Source: Siculibacillus sp.
GTDB lineage: Bacteria; Pseudomonadota; Alphaproteobacteria; Rhizobiales; Ancalomicrobiaceae
Direction: 5' to 3'
NCBI GenBank assembly: GCA_030247555.1
Contig: JAOTSD010000022.1
Location: forward strand, 1 to 56,523
Length of the DNA: 56,523 nucleotides
Shown: positions 37,512 to 47,884 of the stretch, piece after piece
How the letters are laid out: each line of letters begins with the position of its first letter
Numbering within the stretch: position 1 is the stretch's first letter
Notes under the pieces: model-generated
The model's database searches: none
What the model was told of the DNA's origin: nothing
Seen by the model: only the letters and a program-made list of their open reading frames with translations
Position numbers and translations under genes: made by a program

Positions 37512-38287
37512 TGCTCAAGGCCCGCGTCATCCCCTGCCTCGACGTCAAGGACGGCCGCGTCGTCAAGGGCGTCAACTTCGTCGACCTGATCGACGCCGGC
37601 GATCCCGTCCAGGCGGCCGCGGCCTACGACGCCGCCGGGGCCGACGAATTGTGCTTCCTCGACATCACCGCCTCCTCCGACAACCGCGGCATCATCCTCG
37701 ACGTGGTGCGCCACACGGCGGAGGTCTGCTTCATGCCGGTCACCGTCGGCGGCGGCATCCGCACGCTCGACGACATCCGCAACCTGATGAAGGCCGGCGC
37801 CGACAAGGTGTCGATCAACACCGCGGCGGTGAAGGATCGGCAGTTCGTGGCGGATGCGGTGCGTCAGGTCGGTGGCCAGTCGGTGGTCGTCGCCATCGAT
37901 GCCAAGCGGGTCTCCGAGCCGGGTGAGGCGGCGCGCTTCGAGGTCTTCACCCACGGCGGCCGCAATCGCACCGGCATCGACGCCATCGACTACGCCCGCG
38001 AGGTCGTCTCGCTCGGCGCCGGCGAGATCCTGCTCACCTCGATGGACCGCGACGGCACCAAGATCGGTTTCGATCTGGAGCTGACCCGCAGGGTGTCGGA
38101 CGCCGTCACCGTACCGGTGATCGCCTCGGGCGGCGTCGGCACGCTCGATCATCTGGTCGACGGGGTGGTGAGGGGCGGGGCGAGCGCGGTGCTCGCCGCC
38201 TCGATCTTCCACTTCGGCACCTACACCATCCGCCAGGCCAAGGAACACATGGCCCGCGCCGGAATCCCGATGCGTCTCGACGCCTGA
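37511..38287 (+). CDS. hisF: Imidazole glycerol phosphate synthase cyclase subunit
   Basis: This 258-residue (beta/alpha)8 partner of HisH makes imidazoleglycerol phosphate and AICAR. Asp11 ([14 protein letters not shown]) is catalytic, and phosphate-binding loops VTVGGGIRT and VIASGGVG are intact. The conserved [13 protein letters not shown] segment is present. The start at 37511 overlaps the last base of the hisA stop. Confidence 0.98.
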   Translation: MLKARVIPCLDVKDGRVVKGVNFVDLIDAGDPVQAAAAYDAAGADELCFLDITASSDNRGIILDVVRHTAEVCFMPVTVGGGIRTLDDIRNLMKAGADKVSINTAAVKDRQFVADAVRQVGGQSVVVAIDAKRVSEPGEAARFEVFTHGGRNRTGIDAIDYAREVVSLGAGEILLTSMDRDGTKIGFDLELTRRVSDAVTVPVIASGGVGTLDHLVDGVVRGGASAVLAASIFHFGTYTIRQAKEHMARAGIPMRLDA

Positions 38288-38341
38288 GGCGTCGCCGACG
38301 GCCTCGCCCGGCCACGAGAACAGCGATTCGAGGTCATCACA

Positions 38342-38665
38342 ATGTCCGACTTCACTCTGAGCGACCTCGAGACCATCATCGCGCGCCGTTCGGCCTCCGA
38401 CGACGAGAAGTCCTACACCCGCAAACTGGTGGGCAAGGGCATGGCGCATTGCGCCAAGAAGCTCGGCGAAGAGGGGGTCGAGGCGGCGCTGGCGGCGGTG
38501 GCGGGCTCTCGCGAGGAACTCGTCGGCGAGGCGGCGGACCTCCTCTATCACCTGTTGGTGGTGCTCAGGGTCGCCGACGTGCCGGTCACGGAAGTGATGG
38601 ACGAACTCGCCGGACGCACCGTCCGCACCGGGCTCGAAGAGAAGGCGTCTCGGCCGAAGGACTGA
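38342..38665 (+). CDS. hisE: Phosphoribosyl-ATP diphosphatase
   Basis: This 107-residue all-helical MazG-like enzyme removes pyrophosphate from phosphoribosyl-ATP, the second step of the pathway. [13 protein letters not shown] and [17 protein letters not shown] carry the acidic magnesium-binding helices. It is a separate protein, not fused to HisI as in enterobacteria. It lies between hisF and coaA on the same strand. Confidence 0.96.
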   Translation: MSDFTLSDLETIIARRSASDDEKSYTRKLVGKGMAHCAKKLGEEGVEAALAAVAGSREELVGEAADLLYHLLVVLRVADVPVTEVMDELAGRTVRTGLEEKASRPKD

Positions 38666-38720
38666 CCGGTCGTGGTCGACGGACGGCCCCGTGGGAAGGG
38701 GTCCGGAAGGGGGTCCGCAA

Positions 38721-39707
38721 GTGGATCAGAAGTCCGATCGCCGTGGCCGTCGTGAGACGGCGGCAACGTCCGCTGAACTGTCGCCCTATCGCCGTTTCCA
38801 GCGAGAGGAATGGGCGCATCTGCGTGCCGACACGCCGCTCACCCTCGACGAAGCCGATCTCGTCCGCCTGCGCGGCCTCAACGATCCGGTCAGTCTCGAG
38901 GAAGTGGTGAAGATCTATCTACCGCTCTCCCGCCTGCTCTCTCTCTACGTCGAGGCGACGCAGGGGCTCTTCCGCGTGACCAACAACTTCCTCGGCGGAG
39001 AGGGCGCCAAGGTGCCCTTCGTCATCGGCATCGCCGGGTCGGTGGCGGTCGGCAAGTCGACCACGGCGCGTATCCTGCGCGCCCTCCTGTCGCGTTGGTC
39101 GTCGAGCCCCAAGGTCGATCTCGTCACCACCGACGGCTTTCTCCACCCCAACGCCGTGCTCGCCCGCGAAGGGCTGATGCGCCGCAAGGGTTTCCCGGAG
39201 AGCTACGACCTGCCGGCGCTGCTCGAGTTCCTCGCCGCCATCAAGGCCGGCAGGGGCACGGTCACCGCGCCGGTCTATTCCCACCTCGTCTACGACGTGG
39301 TGCCGAGCGAGACCATCACCATCGACCGCCCCGACATCCTCATCCTCGAGGGGCTCAACGTCCTGCAGACCTCGAAACTGCCGAAGAACGGCCAGGGGCT
39401 GCCCTTCGTCTCCGATTTCTTCGACTTCTCGATCTATCTCGACGCCGACGACCTGCTGCTGCGGCAATGGTACGTCGAGCGCTTCATGCGCCTGCGCGAG
39501 ACCGCCTTCCGCAATCCGCAGAGCTATTTCCATCGCTACGCCCAGCTGACCGACGACGAAGCGGTCCACACCGCCGACGACCTGTGGACCAACATCAACC
39601 TCGTGAACCTGCACGACAGCATCCGCCCGACACGCCCGCGCGCCGATCTCGTCCTGATCAAGGGCGCCGACCACCGCATCCAATCGGTGGATCTGAGAAA
39701 GCTGTGA
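38721..39707 (+). CDS. coaA: Pantothenate kinase (type I, CoaA)
   Basis: This 328-residue P-loop kinase phosphorylates pantothenate, the first committed step of coenzyme A synthesis. Walker A is [12 protein letters not shown], and [12 protein letters not shown] and [11 protein letters not shown] are CoaA signatures. GTG 38721 is chosen because GGAAGGGGG lies 7 nt upstream; GTG 38691 would add ten unconserved residues. It ends the conserved his cluster. coaBC follows after a 293 bp gap. Confidence 0.95.
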   Translation: MDQKSDRRGRRETAATSAELSPYRRFQREEWAHLRADTPLTLDEADLVRLRGLNDPVSLEEVVKIYLPLSRLLSLYVEATQGLFRVTNNFLGGEGAKVPFVIGIAGSVAVGKSTTARILRALLSRWSSSPKVDLVTTDGFLHPNAVLAREGLMRRKGFPESYDLPALLEFLAAIKAGRGTVTAPVYSHLVYDVVPSETITIDRPDILILEGLNVLQTSKLPKNGQGLPFVSDFFDFSIYLDADDLLLRQWYVERFMRLRETAFRNPQSYFHRYAQLTDDEAVHTADDLWTNINLVNLHDSIRPTRPRADLVLIKGADHRIQSVDLRKL

Positions 39708-39727
39708 GCGGGTCGCCCCGGCCTGCT

Positions 39728-39874
39728 CCCTCCCTCCTCGCGGGGGAGGGCCGGGGGTGGGGGGCGGGTCCGCGGTCGACGGCGTCGCCGGATCGTGACG
39801 CCGCGGGCCGAGATCGCGGCGACGACCTCCTCCGACCCGGCTCCATCGGGCCACCTCCCCCGCGAGGAGGGAGG
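39728..39874. repeat. Inverted-repeat element between coaA and coaBC
   Basis: Perfect 21 bp arms face each other 105 bp apart. The left arm (39728-39748) begins CCTCCCTCCTCGCGGG and the right arm (39854-39874) begins CCTCCCCCGCGAGGAG. The interior is GC-rich, includes CCGGGGGTGGGGGGCGG, and has no reading frame. It resembles the small palindromic intergenic repeats seen in GC-rich genomes; this is the only copy in the window. Confidence 0.6.
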
Positions 39875-40000
39875 AAACCCCGACCGGTGGCCGTGCTCGA
39901 CCGAACGGCGCCCCCCGTTCACGCTTCCCCGAAGCTCCGATGGCGAGCCGGGCCGGCCGCTGATAGTGTGCCGGCCGCCAATCCTCGCCGAGAGACGCCC

Positions 40001-41209
40001 ATGCTCGCCGACAAGCGCATCCTCCTCGTCATCGGCGGCGGTATCGCCGCCTACAAGTGCCTCGATCTGATCCGCCGGCTGCGCGAGCGCGGATGCCGGG
40101 TGCGGCCGGTGATGACGGCGGCGGCGAAGGAATTCGTCACCCCGCTCTCCGTCGGCGCCCTCGCCGAGGACCGCGTCCATTCCGACCTCTTCGACCTCAC
40201 CGCCGAGCACGAGATCGGTCACATCCGCCTCTCCCGCGAGGCCGACCTCGTCGTCGTCGCCCCGGCGACCGCCGATCTCCTCGCCAAGATGGCCCACGGC
40301 CTCGCCAACGATCTCGCCGGCAACGTGCTGCTGGCCACCGACAAGCCGGTGCTCGTCGCCCCGGCGATGAACCCGCGCATGTGGTCTCACCCGGCCACCG
40401 TCCGCAACGCGCGCCAACTCGCCGCCGACGGCGTCCGCTTCGTCGGCCCCAATGTCGGCGCGATGGCCGAGCGCGGCGAGGTCGGCGCCGGCCGCATGGC
40501 CGAACCGATGGAGATCCTCGCCGCGATCGAGGCCTACTTCGCCGAGGCGGCGGCGCCGGGTCCTCTCGCCGGCCGCCGCGCCCTGGTCACCGCCGGCCCC
40601 ACCCACGAACCGATCGATCCCGTCCGCTACATCGCCAATCGCTCTTCCGGCAAACAGGGTTTCGCCATCGCCGCCGCCCTCGCCCGCGCCGGGGCGGAGG
40701 TGACGCTCGTCGCCGGTCCCGTGGGGCTCGCCGATCCGCCGGGCGTCACGGCGGTTCGTGTGGAGACGGCGCGCGAGATGCTGGAGGCGGTGGAGGCGGC
40801 TCTGCCGGTCGACGTCGCGGTGATGGCGGCCGCGGTCGCCGACTGGCGCGTCGCTTCGCAGGCGTCCGAAAAGATCAAGAAGGGTCCGGGCGGCGTTCCG
40901 ACCCTCGCCTTCGTCGAGAACCCCGACATCCTGGCGACCATCGGCCGGCATGCGACGCTGCGTCCTCGCCTCGTCGTCGGCTTCGCCGCCGAGACCGAGA
41001 GCCTGATCGCCAACGCCCGGGCCAAGCTCGCCAAGAAGGGCGCCGACCTGATCGTCGCCAACGACGTCTCGCCCGAGACCGGCATCATGGGCGGCGACCG
41101 CAACACGGTGCGCATCGTCGAGGCGGACGGCGTCACCGATTGGCCCGACCTGCCCAAGGGCGAAGTGGCGGAGAAGCTCGTCGCCCTGATCGCCGACCGG
41201 CTGAGATGA
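40001..41209 (+). CDS. coaBC: Bifunctional phosphopantothenoylcysteine decarboxylase/phosphopantothenate-cysteine ligase
   Basis: This 402-residue enzyme catalyses two steps of coenzyme A synthesis. The N-terminal flavin decarboxylase has GGGIAAYK, His74 (GHIRLSREADL) and the PAMNPRMW clamp. The C-terminal ligase has AGPTHEPIDPVRYIANRSSGKQG and AAVADWR. Where E. coli has the ACG clamp with catalytic Cys158, this protein reads AMAERGEVGAGRM, so the cysteine is absent. The ATG at 40001 is the family start; the open frame upstream overlaps coaA. Confidence 0.95.
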   Translation: MLADKRILLVIGGGIAAYKCLDLIRRLRERGCRVRPVMTAAAKEFVTPLSVGALAEDRVHSDLFDLTAEHEIGHIRLSREADLVVVAPATADLLAKMAHGLANDLAGNVLLATDKPVLVAPAMNPRMWSHPATVRNARQLAADGVRFVGPNVGAMAERGEVGAGRMAEPMEILAAIEAYFAEAAAPGPLAGRRALVTAGPTHEPIDPVRYIANRSSGKQGFAIAAALARAGAEVTLVAGPVGLADPPGVTAVRVETAREMLEAVEAALPVDVAVMAAAVADWRVASQASEKIKKGPGGVPTLAFVENPDILATIGRHATLRPRLVVGFAAETESLIANARAKLAKKGADLIVANDVSPETGIMGGDRNTVRIVEADGVTDWPDLPKGEVAEKLVALIADRLR

Positions 41210-41312
41210 GGGACCGAGTCTCCGCCGCCGTTCATCCGTATCGCCCGGGCGCCGTGATCGCATCGGCCCCGGGAACGGTGCGCCGGCTCCGGTCCGCGCC
41301 GCGAGGGCGGTC

Positions 41313-42467
41313 ATGACGCGGGATCCTCGCCACATCCTCTTCGTGTCCCTCGACGACCCCCGTGACCCGAGATCCTGGAGCGGCATACCCCACAGCGTGC
41401 TGCGGGCGCTCGAACGGCGGGTCGAACGCGTCGACGTCCTGACCGGCGTGCCGATCGTCGGCCGCCCCGTCGATCGCCTGATCAATCGACTCCAAGGTGA
41501 TCGGCGATATCCCCTGTGGTTGACGAAGCCGGTGCTGCGGGATTTCGGGCGGGCGCTCGAACGGGCGGTGGAGGACCTGCGGCCCGACGCCGTCGTCGCC
41601 GTTTCGGCCCCTCATCTCGCCCATTGCCGCCCGGAACTCTTCGACCGCGTGCCGGTGGTGATGTTCTGCGACGGCCCCTGGGAACTGTGGCAAGAGGCCT
41701 ATGCGGCCTACACCGAACGCCGACTGCGGACGCGCGCCTATGGTCGCCGGGAGGCGGACGTGGCGCGCCGCATCACCGCGACGGTCTACGCCTCCGAATG
41801 GGCGACCGACTGGCTCGCCACGCGCCACGGCGTGCCGCGCGACAGGCTCCTCGCCGTCCCCTTCGGCCCCAATCTGACGCCGCCCGTTCCGCCGCCGCCA
41901 CGCTCGGCTCCGCGAGGGAGGATCCGCCTGCTCTTCGTCGGTGTCGACTGGCGGCGCAAGGGCGGCCCCTTCGCCGTCGCGGTGACACGGGCCCTGCGCA
42001 CTCTCGGCCGGGACGCCCACCTCGACATCGTCGGTTGCACACCGAAGCCGGCGGAGATCGACCCGGCCTTCGTCGAGGTCCACGGGGTCCTCTCCCTGCA
42101 CGCGCCCGCCGAGCGCGAACGCTTGGAACGGCTCTACGGCGTGGCCGATTTCCTCCTCGTCCCGACCCGGGCCGAGTGTTTCGGCATCGTCTTCGCCGAA
42201 GCCGGGGCCTTCGCCGTCCCGGCGGTCGCCGGTGACGTCCATGCCGTCCCCTCGATCATCGAGGACGGAATCAACGGACTGTTGGTCGGCGAGCGCGACG
42301 ATCCTGACGCGGTGGCGCGCCGCATCGCCGATCTCGTCGACGACGCGGACGGCTACGCGCGCATGTCGGCGACCGCCCGTGCCCGTTGCGAGGAGCGGTT
42401 CGGCTGGGACATCTTCGCCGGCCGTCTGCTCGAGGCGCTCGACCGGGGTCGGCCGGGGATCGGTTGA
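41313..42467 (+). CDS. Glycosyltransferase family 4-like protein
   Basis: This 384-residue GT-B protein has a C-terminal Rossmann half with LLFVGVDWRRKGG and the nucleotide-sugar motif RAECFGIVFAEAGAFAVP, which carries the E-x7-E pattern. The N-terminal half (VSLDDPRDPRSWSGIP) is the acceptor domain. It may glycosylate a lipid or cell-surface precursor, but neither donor nor acceptor can be named. It stands alone, with its stop touching that of the convergent hydrolase gene. Confidence 0.88.
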   Translation: MTRDPRHILFVSLDDPRDPRSWSGIPHSVLRALERRVERVDVLTGVPIVGRPVDRLINRLQGDRRYPLWLTKPVLRDFGRALERAVEDLRPDAVVAVSAPHLAHCRPELFDRVPVVMFCDGPWELWQEAYAAYTERRLRTRAYGRREADVARRITATVYASEWATDWLATRHGVPRDRLLAVPFGPNLTPPVPPPPRSAPRGRIRLLFVGVDWRRKGGPFAVAVTRALRTLGRDAHLDIVGCTPKPAEIDPAFVEVHGVLSLHAPAERERLERLYGVADFLLVPTRAECFGIVFAEAGAFAVPAVAGDVHAVPSIIEDGINGLLVGERDDPDAVARRIADLVDDADGYARMSATARARCEERFGWDIFAGRLLEALDRGRPGIG

Positions 42468-43244
42468 TCAGGCGAGGTGGCCGGCGATCACCGTCTCCAG
42501 CCGAGCGATGTCCTGCGGCCGCGACAGCCGGTGATCGCCGTCGGGAATCAGGGTCAGGGTGACGTCGTCGCGGGTCAGATGCGTGGTCAGCCGCACCGCA
42601 TGGCGCCACGGCACGGACGTGTCCTTCACTCCCTGGAGGATCGTCACCGGACAACCGAGGTCGATCTCGCCGCCGAGCACCAGATTGCGCCGCCCGTCCT
42701 CGATCAGCGCCCGGGTGACGACGTACGGTTCCTCGGAATATTCCGAAGGTTCCTCGTGGCGCCCCGTCGCGAGGATCCCGCGGCGGATCTCCTCGGAGAA
42801 GCCCGCCCACATCAGGTCCTCGGTGAAGTCCGGGGCCGGCGCGATCAGAACCATCGCCTTCGCCCGCGACGCGGCGCGGCCGACCCGCTCTCGATGGGCG
42901 CGGGTGAGAAGGAGGGCGATCCAGCCGCCCATCGACGAGCCGATCACCACCTGCGGCCCGCGCGTCGTCTCGAAGACGGCGAGCGCCTCCTCGAGCCAAC
43001 GCGAGATCGTGCCCTCCTCGAAGCTCCCCCCGGAGAGTCCGTGGCCGGAATAGTCGAAGCGGGTGACGGCGAGGCCGCGCTCGCGGCCGAAGTCGTCGAG
43101 AGCGAGCGCCTTCGTCCCCGCCATGTCCGAGCGGAAGCCGCCGAGCCAGAAGAGGCCCGGTTCCGCGCCCGCCCGCCGGATCACCGCGATCTCGCGCGCC
43201 GCCGCGCCTTCGCCGACCGTGATGCGCTCCTCGCTCGTACCCAT
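42468..43244 (-). CDS. Alpha/beta hydrolase
   Basis: This 258-residue serine hydrolase has the nucleophile elbow GSSMGG with Ser104. FDYSGHGLSGG supplies the usual early loop, Asp is likely in VKDTSVPW, and the catalytic histidine is near residue 238 (PDGDHRLSR). It resembles ABHD10-type esterases/thioesterases. Substrate unknown. ATG 43244 gives MGTSEERITVG. Confidence 0.87.
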   Translation of the reverse strand: MGTSEERITVGEGAAAREIAVIRRAGAEPGLFWLGGFRSDMAGTKALALDDFGRERGLAVTRFDYSGHGLSGGSFEEGTISRWLEEALAVFETTRGPQVVIGSSMGGWIALLLTRAHRERVGRAASRAKAMVLIAPAPDFTEDLMWAGFSEEIRRGILATGRHEEPSEYSEEPYVVTRALIEDGRRNLVLGGEIDLGCPVTILQGVKDTSVPWRHAVRLTTHLTRDDVTLTLIPDGDHRLSRPQDIARLETVIAGHLA

Positions 43245-43605
43245 GCGCCCCGCCTCCGTTGATCCGCCCGATTCCTAGAGCATCTCGCCTCTGAACCGAA
43301 ACGCTCCGGGCGACGATCCCCCGGAAAGTCGCCGCTCCGGTGTGGCGCCGGCGGCGCTGTCGGCCATCGACGGATTCTTCACCGCCTTCGCCGCGGGCGC
43401 ACCCCCGCGACCCTCCCGGCGCGTCGTCGCCGTTGACTTCCACCGAGATTCGGCGAATTGTCTGGCCACCGGTTCGGCGCGGGTTCTCCCGTCGGCCGAA
43501 AGCCTCGGCGTTCCGCGTGCGGGGCTTTTCGTGCACGGTCTCGTCTTCCCCGGCCTTCGGTGCCGGATGGGCGGGGCGCCGACCCCATCAGAGGAGATCA
43601 CGACC
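43245..43605 (+). promoter_or_regulatory. infC upstream region with promoter and leader hairpin
   Basis: No gene is seen in this 360 bp gap. TTGACT (43433-43438) and AATTGT (43456-43461), 17 bp apart, form a plausible infC promoter. The resulting leader of about 140 nt contains a terminator-like fold with AAAGCC (43500-43505 area) pairing with GGCTTTT (near 43522-43529). This could attenuate infC, but the structure is not conserved-tested. Confidence 0.4.
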
Positions 43606-44145
43606 ATTCGCCGTCCGTTTCGCGCACCGCCGCCGCCCAAGGAAGGGCCGCGTATCAACCGGGAGATCCGGGGCGTTCCCCAGATCCAGCTGATCGACGA
43701 GGAAGGCACCAACGTCGGCGTCGTGTCGTTCTACGATGCGCTCGACCGCGCCGAGGAAGTCGGACTCGATCTCGTCGAGATCGCGCCGAACTCCGCGCCG
43801 CCCGTCTGCAAGCTGCTCGACTACGGCCGCTTCAAGTACCAGTCGCAGAAGAAGGCGGCCGAGGCGCGCAAGAACCAGAAGGTCGTCGAGATCAAGGAGG
43901 TCAAGCTCCGCCCCGGCATCGACGATCACGACTACGACGTCAAGATGAAGCAGTCGCGGCGGTTCTTCGAGGAAGGCGACAAGGTCAAGATCACCCTGCG
44001 CTTCCGCGGACGTGAGATGGCCCACCAGGACCTCGGCGTCCAACTGCTCGACCGGGTTCGCCAGGACGTCGGCGACATCGCCAAGGTCGAGTCCGAGCCG
44101 CGTCTCGAAGGCAAGCAGATGATCATGATCCTGGCGCCGCGCTGA
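43606..44145 (+). CDS. infC: Translation initiation factor IF-3, with probable AUU start
   Basis: This 179-residue factor prevents premature subunit joining and checks the start codon. It reads [22 protein letters not shown], then [13 protein letters not shown] and the C-terminal domain with [16 protein letters not shown]. The codon at 43606 is ATT, with GAGGAG exactly 9 nt upstream, and this gives the expected family length. An upstream in-frame ATG at 43567 has no ribosome site. AUU starts let IF-3 repress its own translation in E. coli, and the same control is likely here. Confidence 0.93.
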   Translation: MRRPFRAPPPPKEGPRINREIRGVPQIQLIDEEGTNVGVVSFYDALDRAEEVGLDLVEIAPNSAPPVCKLLDYGRFKYQSQKKAAEARKNQKVVEIKEVKLRPGIDDHDYDVKMKQSRRFFEEGDKVKITLRFRGREMAHQDLGVQLLDRVRQDVGDIAKVESEPRLEGKQMIMILAPR

Positions 44146-44164
44146 TCGCGACGCCGGCTCTTCG

Positions 44165-44205
44165 ACCCCCCCGCGCCCGGACCCGCCGGCGCGGGGTCTT
44201 CGTTT
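44165..44205 (+). terminator. Candidate infC terminator
   Basis: CCCCGCGCC (44169-44177) pairs with GGCGCGGGG (44188-44196), followed by TCTTCGTTT. It sits just after infC and could end or attenuate the transcript before the next gene. Confidence 0.5.
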
Positions 44206-44261
44206 CGGGCCGCGGCCGCCGCCGCCCGCGCACCGACCTGCCGGGAGAGGTGGACGTCGCC

Positions 44262-44837
44262 GTGCCATCGACCACACACGCCCTGCGCTGGCGCTTCGGG
44301 GAGGGCGACGACGCCGGCCTCGAGCACGTCGAGGTGAAGATCGCCGACACCGGCATCGCCGCGGAGGCGGTGGTGATCGCCGGCGCCGTCGCGACCGCTC
44401 ACGCCGCTCGCTGGCGCATCGTCGTCGATCCCGACTGGACCTGCACCCGCTCGCTCCATCTCACCCGTCTCGGAGGTCCGACGGTGGCGCTGCGCCACGA
44501 CGGCTACGGCGGCTGGTCGGACGGCGAGGGCAAGCCGCGCAAGGAGTTCGCGGGCCTGAGCGACTGCGTCGTCGCCGGCTCGCCCTTCGGCGTCACCCAG
44601 GTCCTAAAGCGCCTCGGCGCCAAGACGGCGAAGACGCAGACGCTCGACGTCGTCTCCGTCACCCTGCCCGACCTCACGGTCGCCCGCGTCGCACTGAAGC
44701 TCGAACCGCTCGAGGCCGGTCGGCGCTGGCGCGTCACTCTCGGCGATGTCGCGACCGAGGTGACGGTCGACGCCGACGGCTTCGTCGAGGCTCGCGACGA
44801 CGCGGTGACGCGCACCCATGCGGCCGGCGCCGGCTGA
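44262..44837 (+). CDS. Putative glycolipid-binding domain protein (PF06475-like)
   Basis: This 191-residue protein has RWRIVVDPDWTCTRSLHL, RHDGYGGWSDGEGKP, EFAGLSDCVVAGSPFG and VTLPDLTVA in the order seen in the 'putative glycolipid-binding' family. The family fold is a beta-barrel-like lipid binder; its cellular role is poorly known. The start is uncertain: GTG 44262 has GGGAGAGG at a workable distance, while GTG 44250 abuts that site. It lies between infC and rpmI, an unexpected guest in a translation-gene cluster. Confidence 0.72.
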   Translation: MPSTTHALRWRFGEGDDAGLEHVEVKIADTGIAAEAVVIAGAVATAHAARWRIVVDPDWTCTRSLHLTRLGGPTVALRHDGYGGWSDGEGKPRKEFAGLSDCVVAGSPFGVTQVLKRLGAKTAKTQTLDVVSVTLPDLTVARVALKLEPLEAGRRWRVTLGDVATEVTVDADGFVEARDDAVTRTHAAGAG

Positions 44838-44918
44838 TCGGCCGGGCCGCGAACCGCCCCCCGTCCGGCGCCACCCGCGGTGCCGCCCGCCGGTCCTTCG
44901 TCGCGCTCACCCGGCCCG

Positions 44919-44947
44919 TTGCATTTCCCGCGCCACCCGCCTATAAC
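44919..44947 (+). promoter_or_regulatory. Sigma70-type promoter for rpmI-rplT
   Basis: TTGCAT (44919-44924) and TATAAC (44942-44947) are 17 bp apart. It would start an mRNA with a leader of about 165 nt before rpmI. Confidence 0.65.
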
Positions 44948-45039
44948 CCGCCGGTCTTGCGAGCCGCCCGGCTGATCAAAGGGCATGCCGTGGCGGTTCT
45001 CGAAGGCTCGAACCCAACGTCAATTCGTGGACCAGGGGG

Positions 45040-45074
45040 TTCACGCGCGATCGAACGATCGCGCGACCGGTGAA
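45040..45074 (+). promoter_or_regulatory. Palindromic hairpin in the rpmI-rplT leader
   Basis: Perfect 10 bp arms CGCGCGATCG (45044-45053) and CGATCGCGCG (45056-45065) flank AA, and outer TTCA/TGAA bases can extend the fold. It lies 47-80 nt before rpmI. L20 represses this operon through leader RNA in other bacteria, so an autoregulatory role is possible. Confidence 0.45.
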
Positions 45075-45121
45075 GCTTCCGGGCTCGCCGTTCCGGGTCC
45101 CGCAACTCGAAAGAGAGCCAA

Positions 45122-45322
45122 ATGCCCAAGATGAAGACCAAGAGCGGCGCCAAGAAGCGCTTCAAGCTCACGGCCACCGGCAAGGTCAAGGTCGCGCAGG
45201 CCGGCAAGCGCCACGGCATGATCAAGCGGACCACCAAGTTCGTCCGCAATGCCCGCGGCACCACCGTTCTCGCCGAGGCGGATGCCAACATCGTCAAGAA
45301 GTATTTCTTGCCGAACGCCTGA
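45122..45322 (+). CDS. rpmI: 50S ribosomal protein L35
   Basis: This 66-residue basic protein starts [20 protein letters not shown], the L35 signature, and includes [18 protein letters not shown] precedes the ATG. It is cotranscribed with rplT 40 bp downstream, from a strong promoter upstream. Confidence 0.98.
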   Translation: MPKMKTKSGAKKRFKLTATGKVKVAQAGKRHGMIKRTTKFVRNARGTTVLAEADANIVKKYFLPNA

Positions 45323-45362
45323 ACCCGCCCCTTGAACCTGTCGATCTGAAGGAAATTCAACC

Positions 45363-45740
45363 ATGGCTCGTGTCAAGCGCGGCGTGACCGCTCACGCGAA
45401 GCACAAGAAGGTGCTGAAGGCGGCGAAGGGCTACTACGGCCGCCGCAAGAACACCATTCGCACCGCGAAGGCCGCGGTCGAGAAGGGCATGATCTATGCC
45501 TATCGCGATCGCAAGAACAAGAAGCGCAACTTCCGCGCCCTGTGGATCCAGCGCATCAACGCCGGCGTCCGCCAGGTCGACGCGGCGATGACCTACTCGC
45601 GCTTCATCGACGGCCTCGCCAAGGCCGGCATCGAGGTCGACCGCAAGGTCCTCTCCGATCTCGCGATCACCGCGCCGGAGGCCTTCGCCGAGCTCGTCGT
45701 CAAGGCCCGCGCCGCCGTCGAGGCCGCCAAGGCCGCCTGA
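45363..45740 (+). CDS. rplT: 50S ribosomal protein L20
   Basis: This 125-residue protein is essential for early large-subunit assembly. [19 protein letters not shown] and [18 protein letters not shown] are L20 hallmarks. AAGGAA precedes ATG 45363. A strong hairpin follows the stop. In several bacteria L20 is the repressor of this operon. Confidence 0.98.
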   Translation: MARVKRGVTAHAKHKKVLKAAKGYYGRRKNTIRTAKAAVEKGMIYAYRDRKNKKRNFRALWIQRINAGVRQVDAAMTYSRFIDGLAKAGIEVDRKVLSDLAITAPEAFAELVVKARAAVEAAKAA

Positions 45741-45764
45741 TCGGCGTGCGATTCCCGCGAATTC

Positions 45765-45803
45765 GAAGGCGGCGAGGGCGACCTCGCCGCCTTCTCGCGT
45801 TTC
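45765..45803 (+). terminator. rplT terminator
   Basis: A 12 bp stem GAAGGCGGCGAG/CTCGCCGCCTTC with a 6 nt loop starts 25 bp after the rplT stop and is followed by TCGCGTTTC. It also separates rplT from the convergent recQ. Confidence 0.65.
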
Positions 45804-45861
45804 GGCGGACGCATCCGGCCGGAGAGGGAGCGGGCGGGACGGGCGGATCGCGCCGCGTGTC

Positions 45862-47721
<1,860 letters not shown>

Positions 47722-47884
47722 AGCGGATCTCCTCGGCGTGTGCGAGGGGTAACGGGCGGGGCGGGGGGCGTCAATCGCCGCGCCGAAGCGATCGATCAGC
47801 ACCGCCGACCGCTCCCATCAATGAACATCGTTTGAAACCGCGACCGCTCTCCCCCACTCTGGCGAGGAGGGGAAATCACCGGCC

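Noticed and set aside
44954-45060. tRNA-like sequence with CTCGAACCC
   Set aside because: No cloverleaf arms or acceptor stem can be drawn around it.
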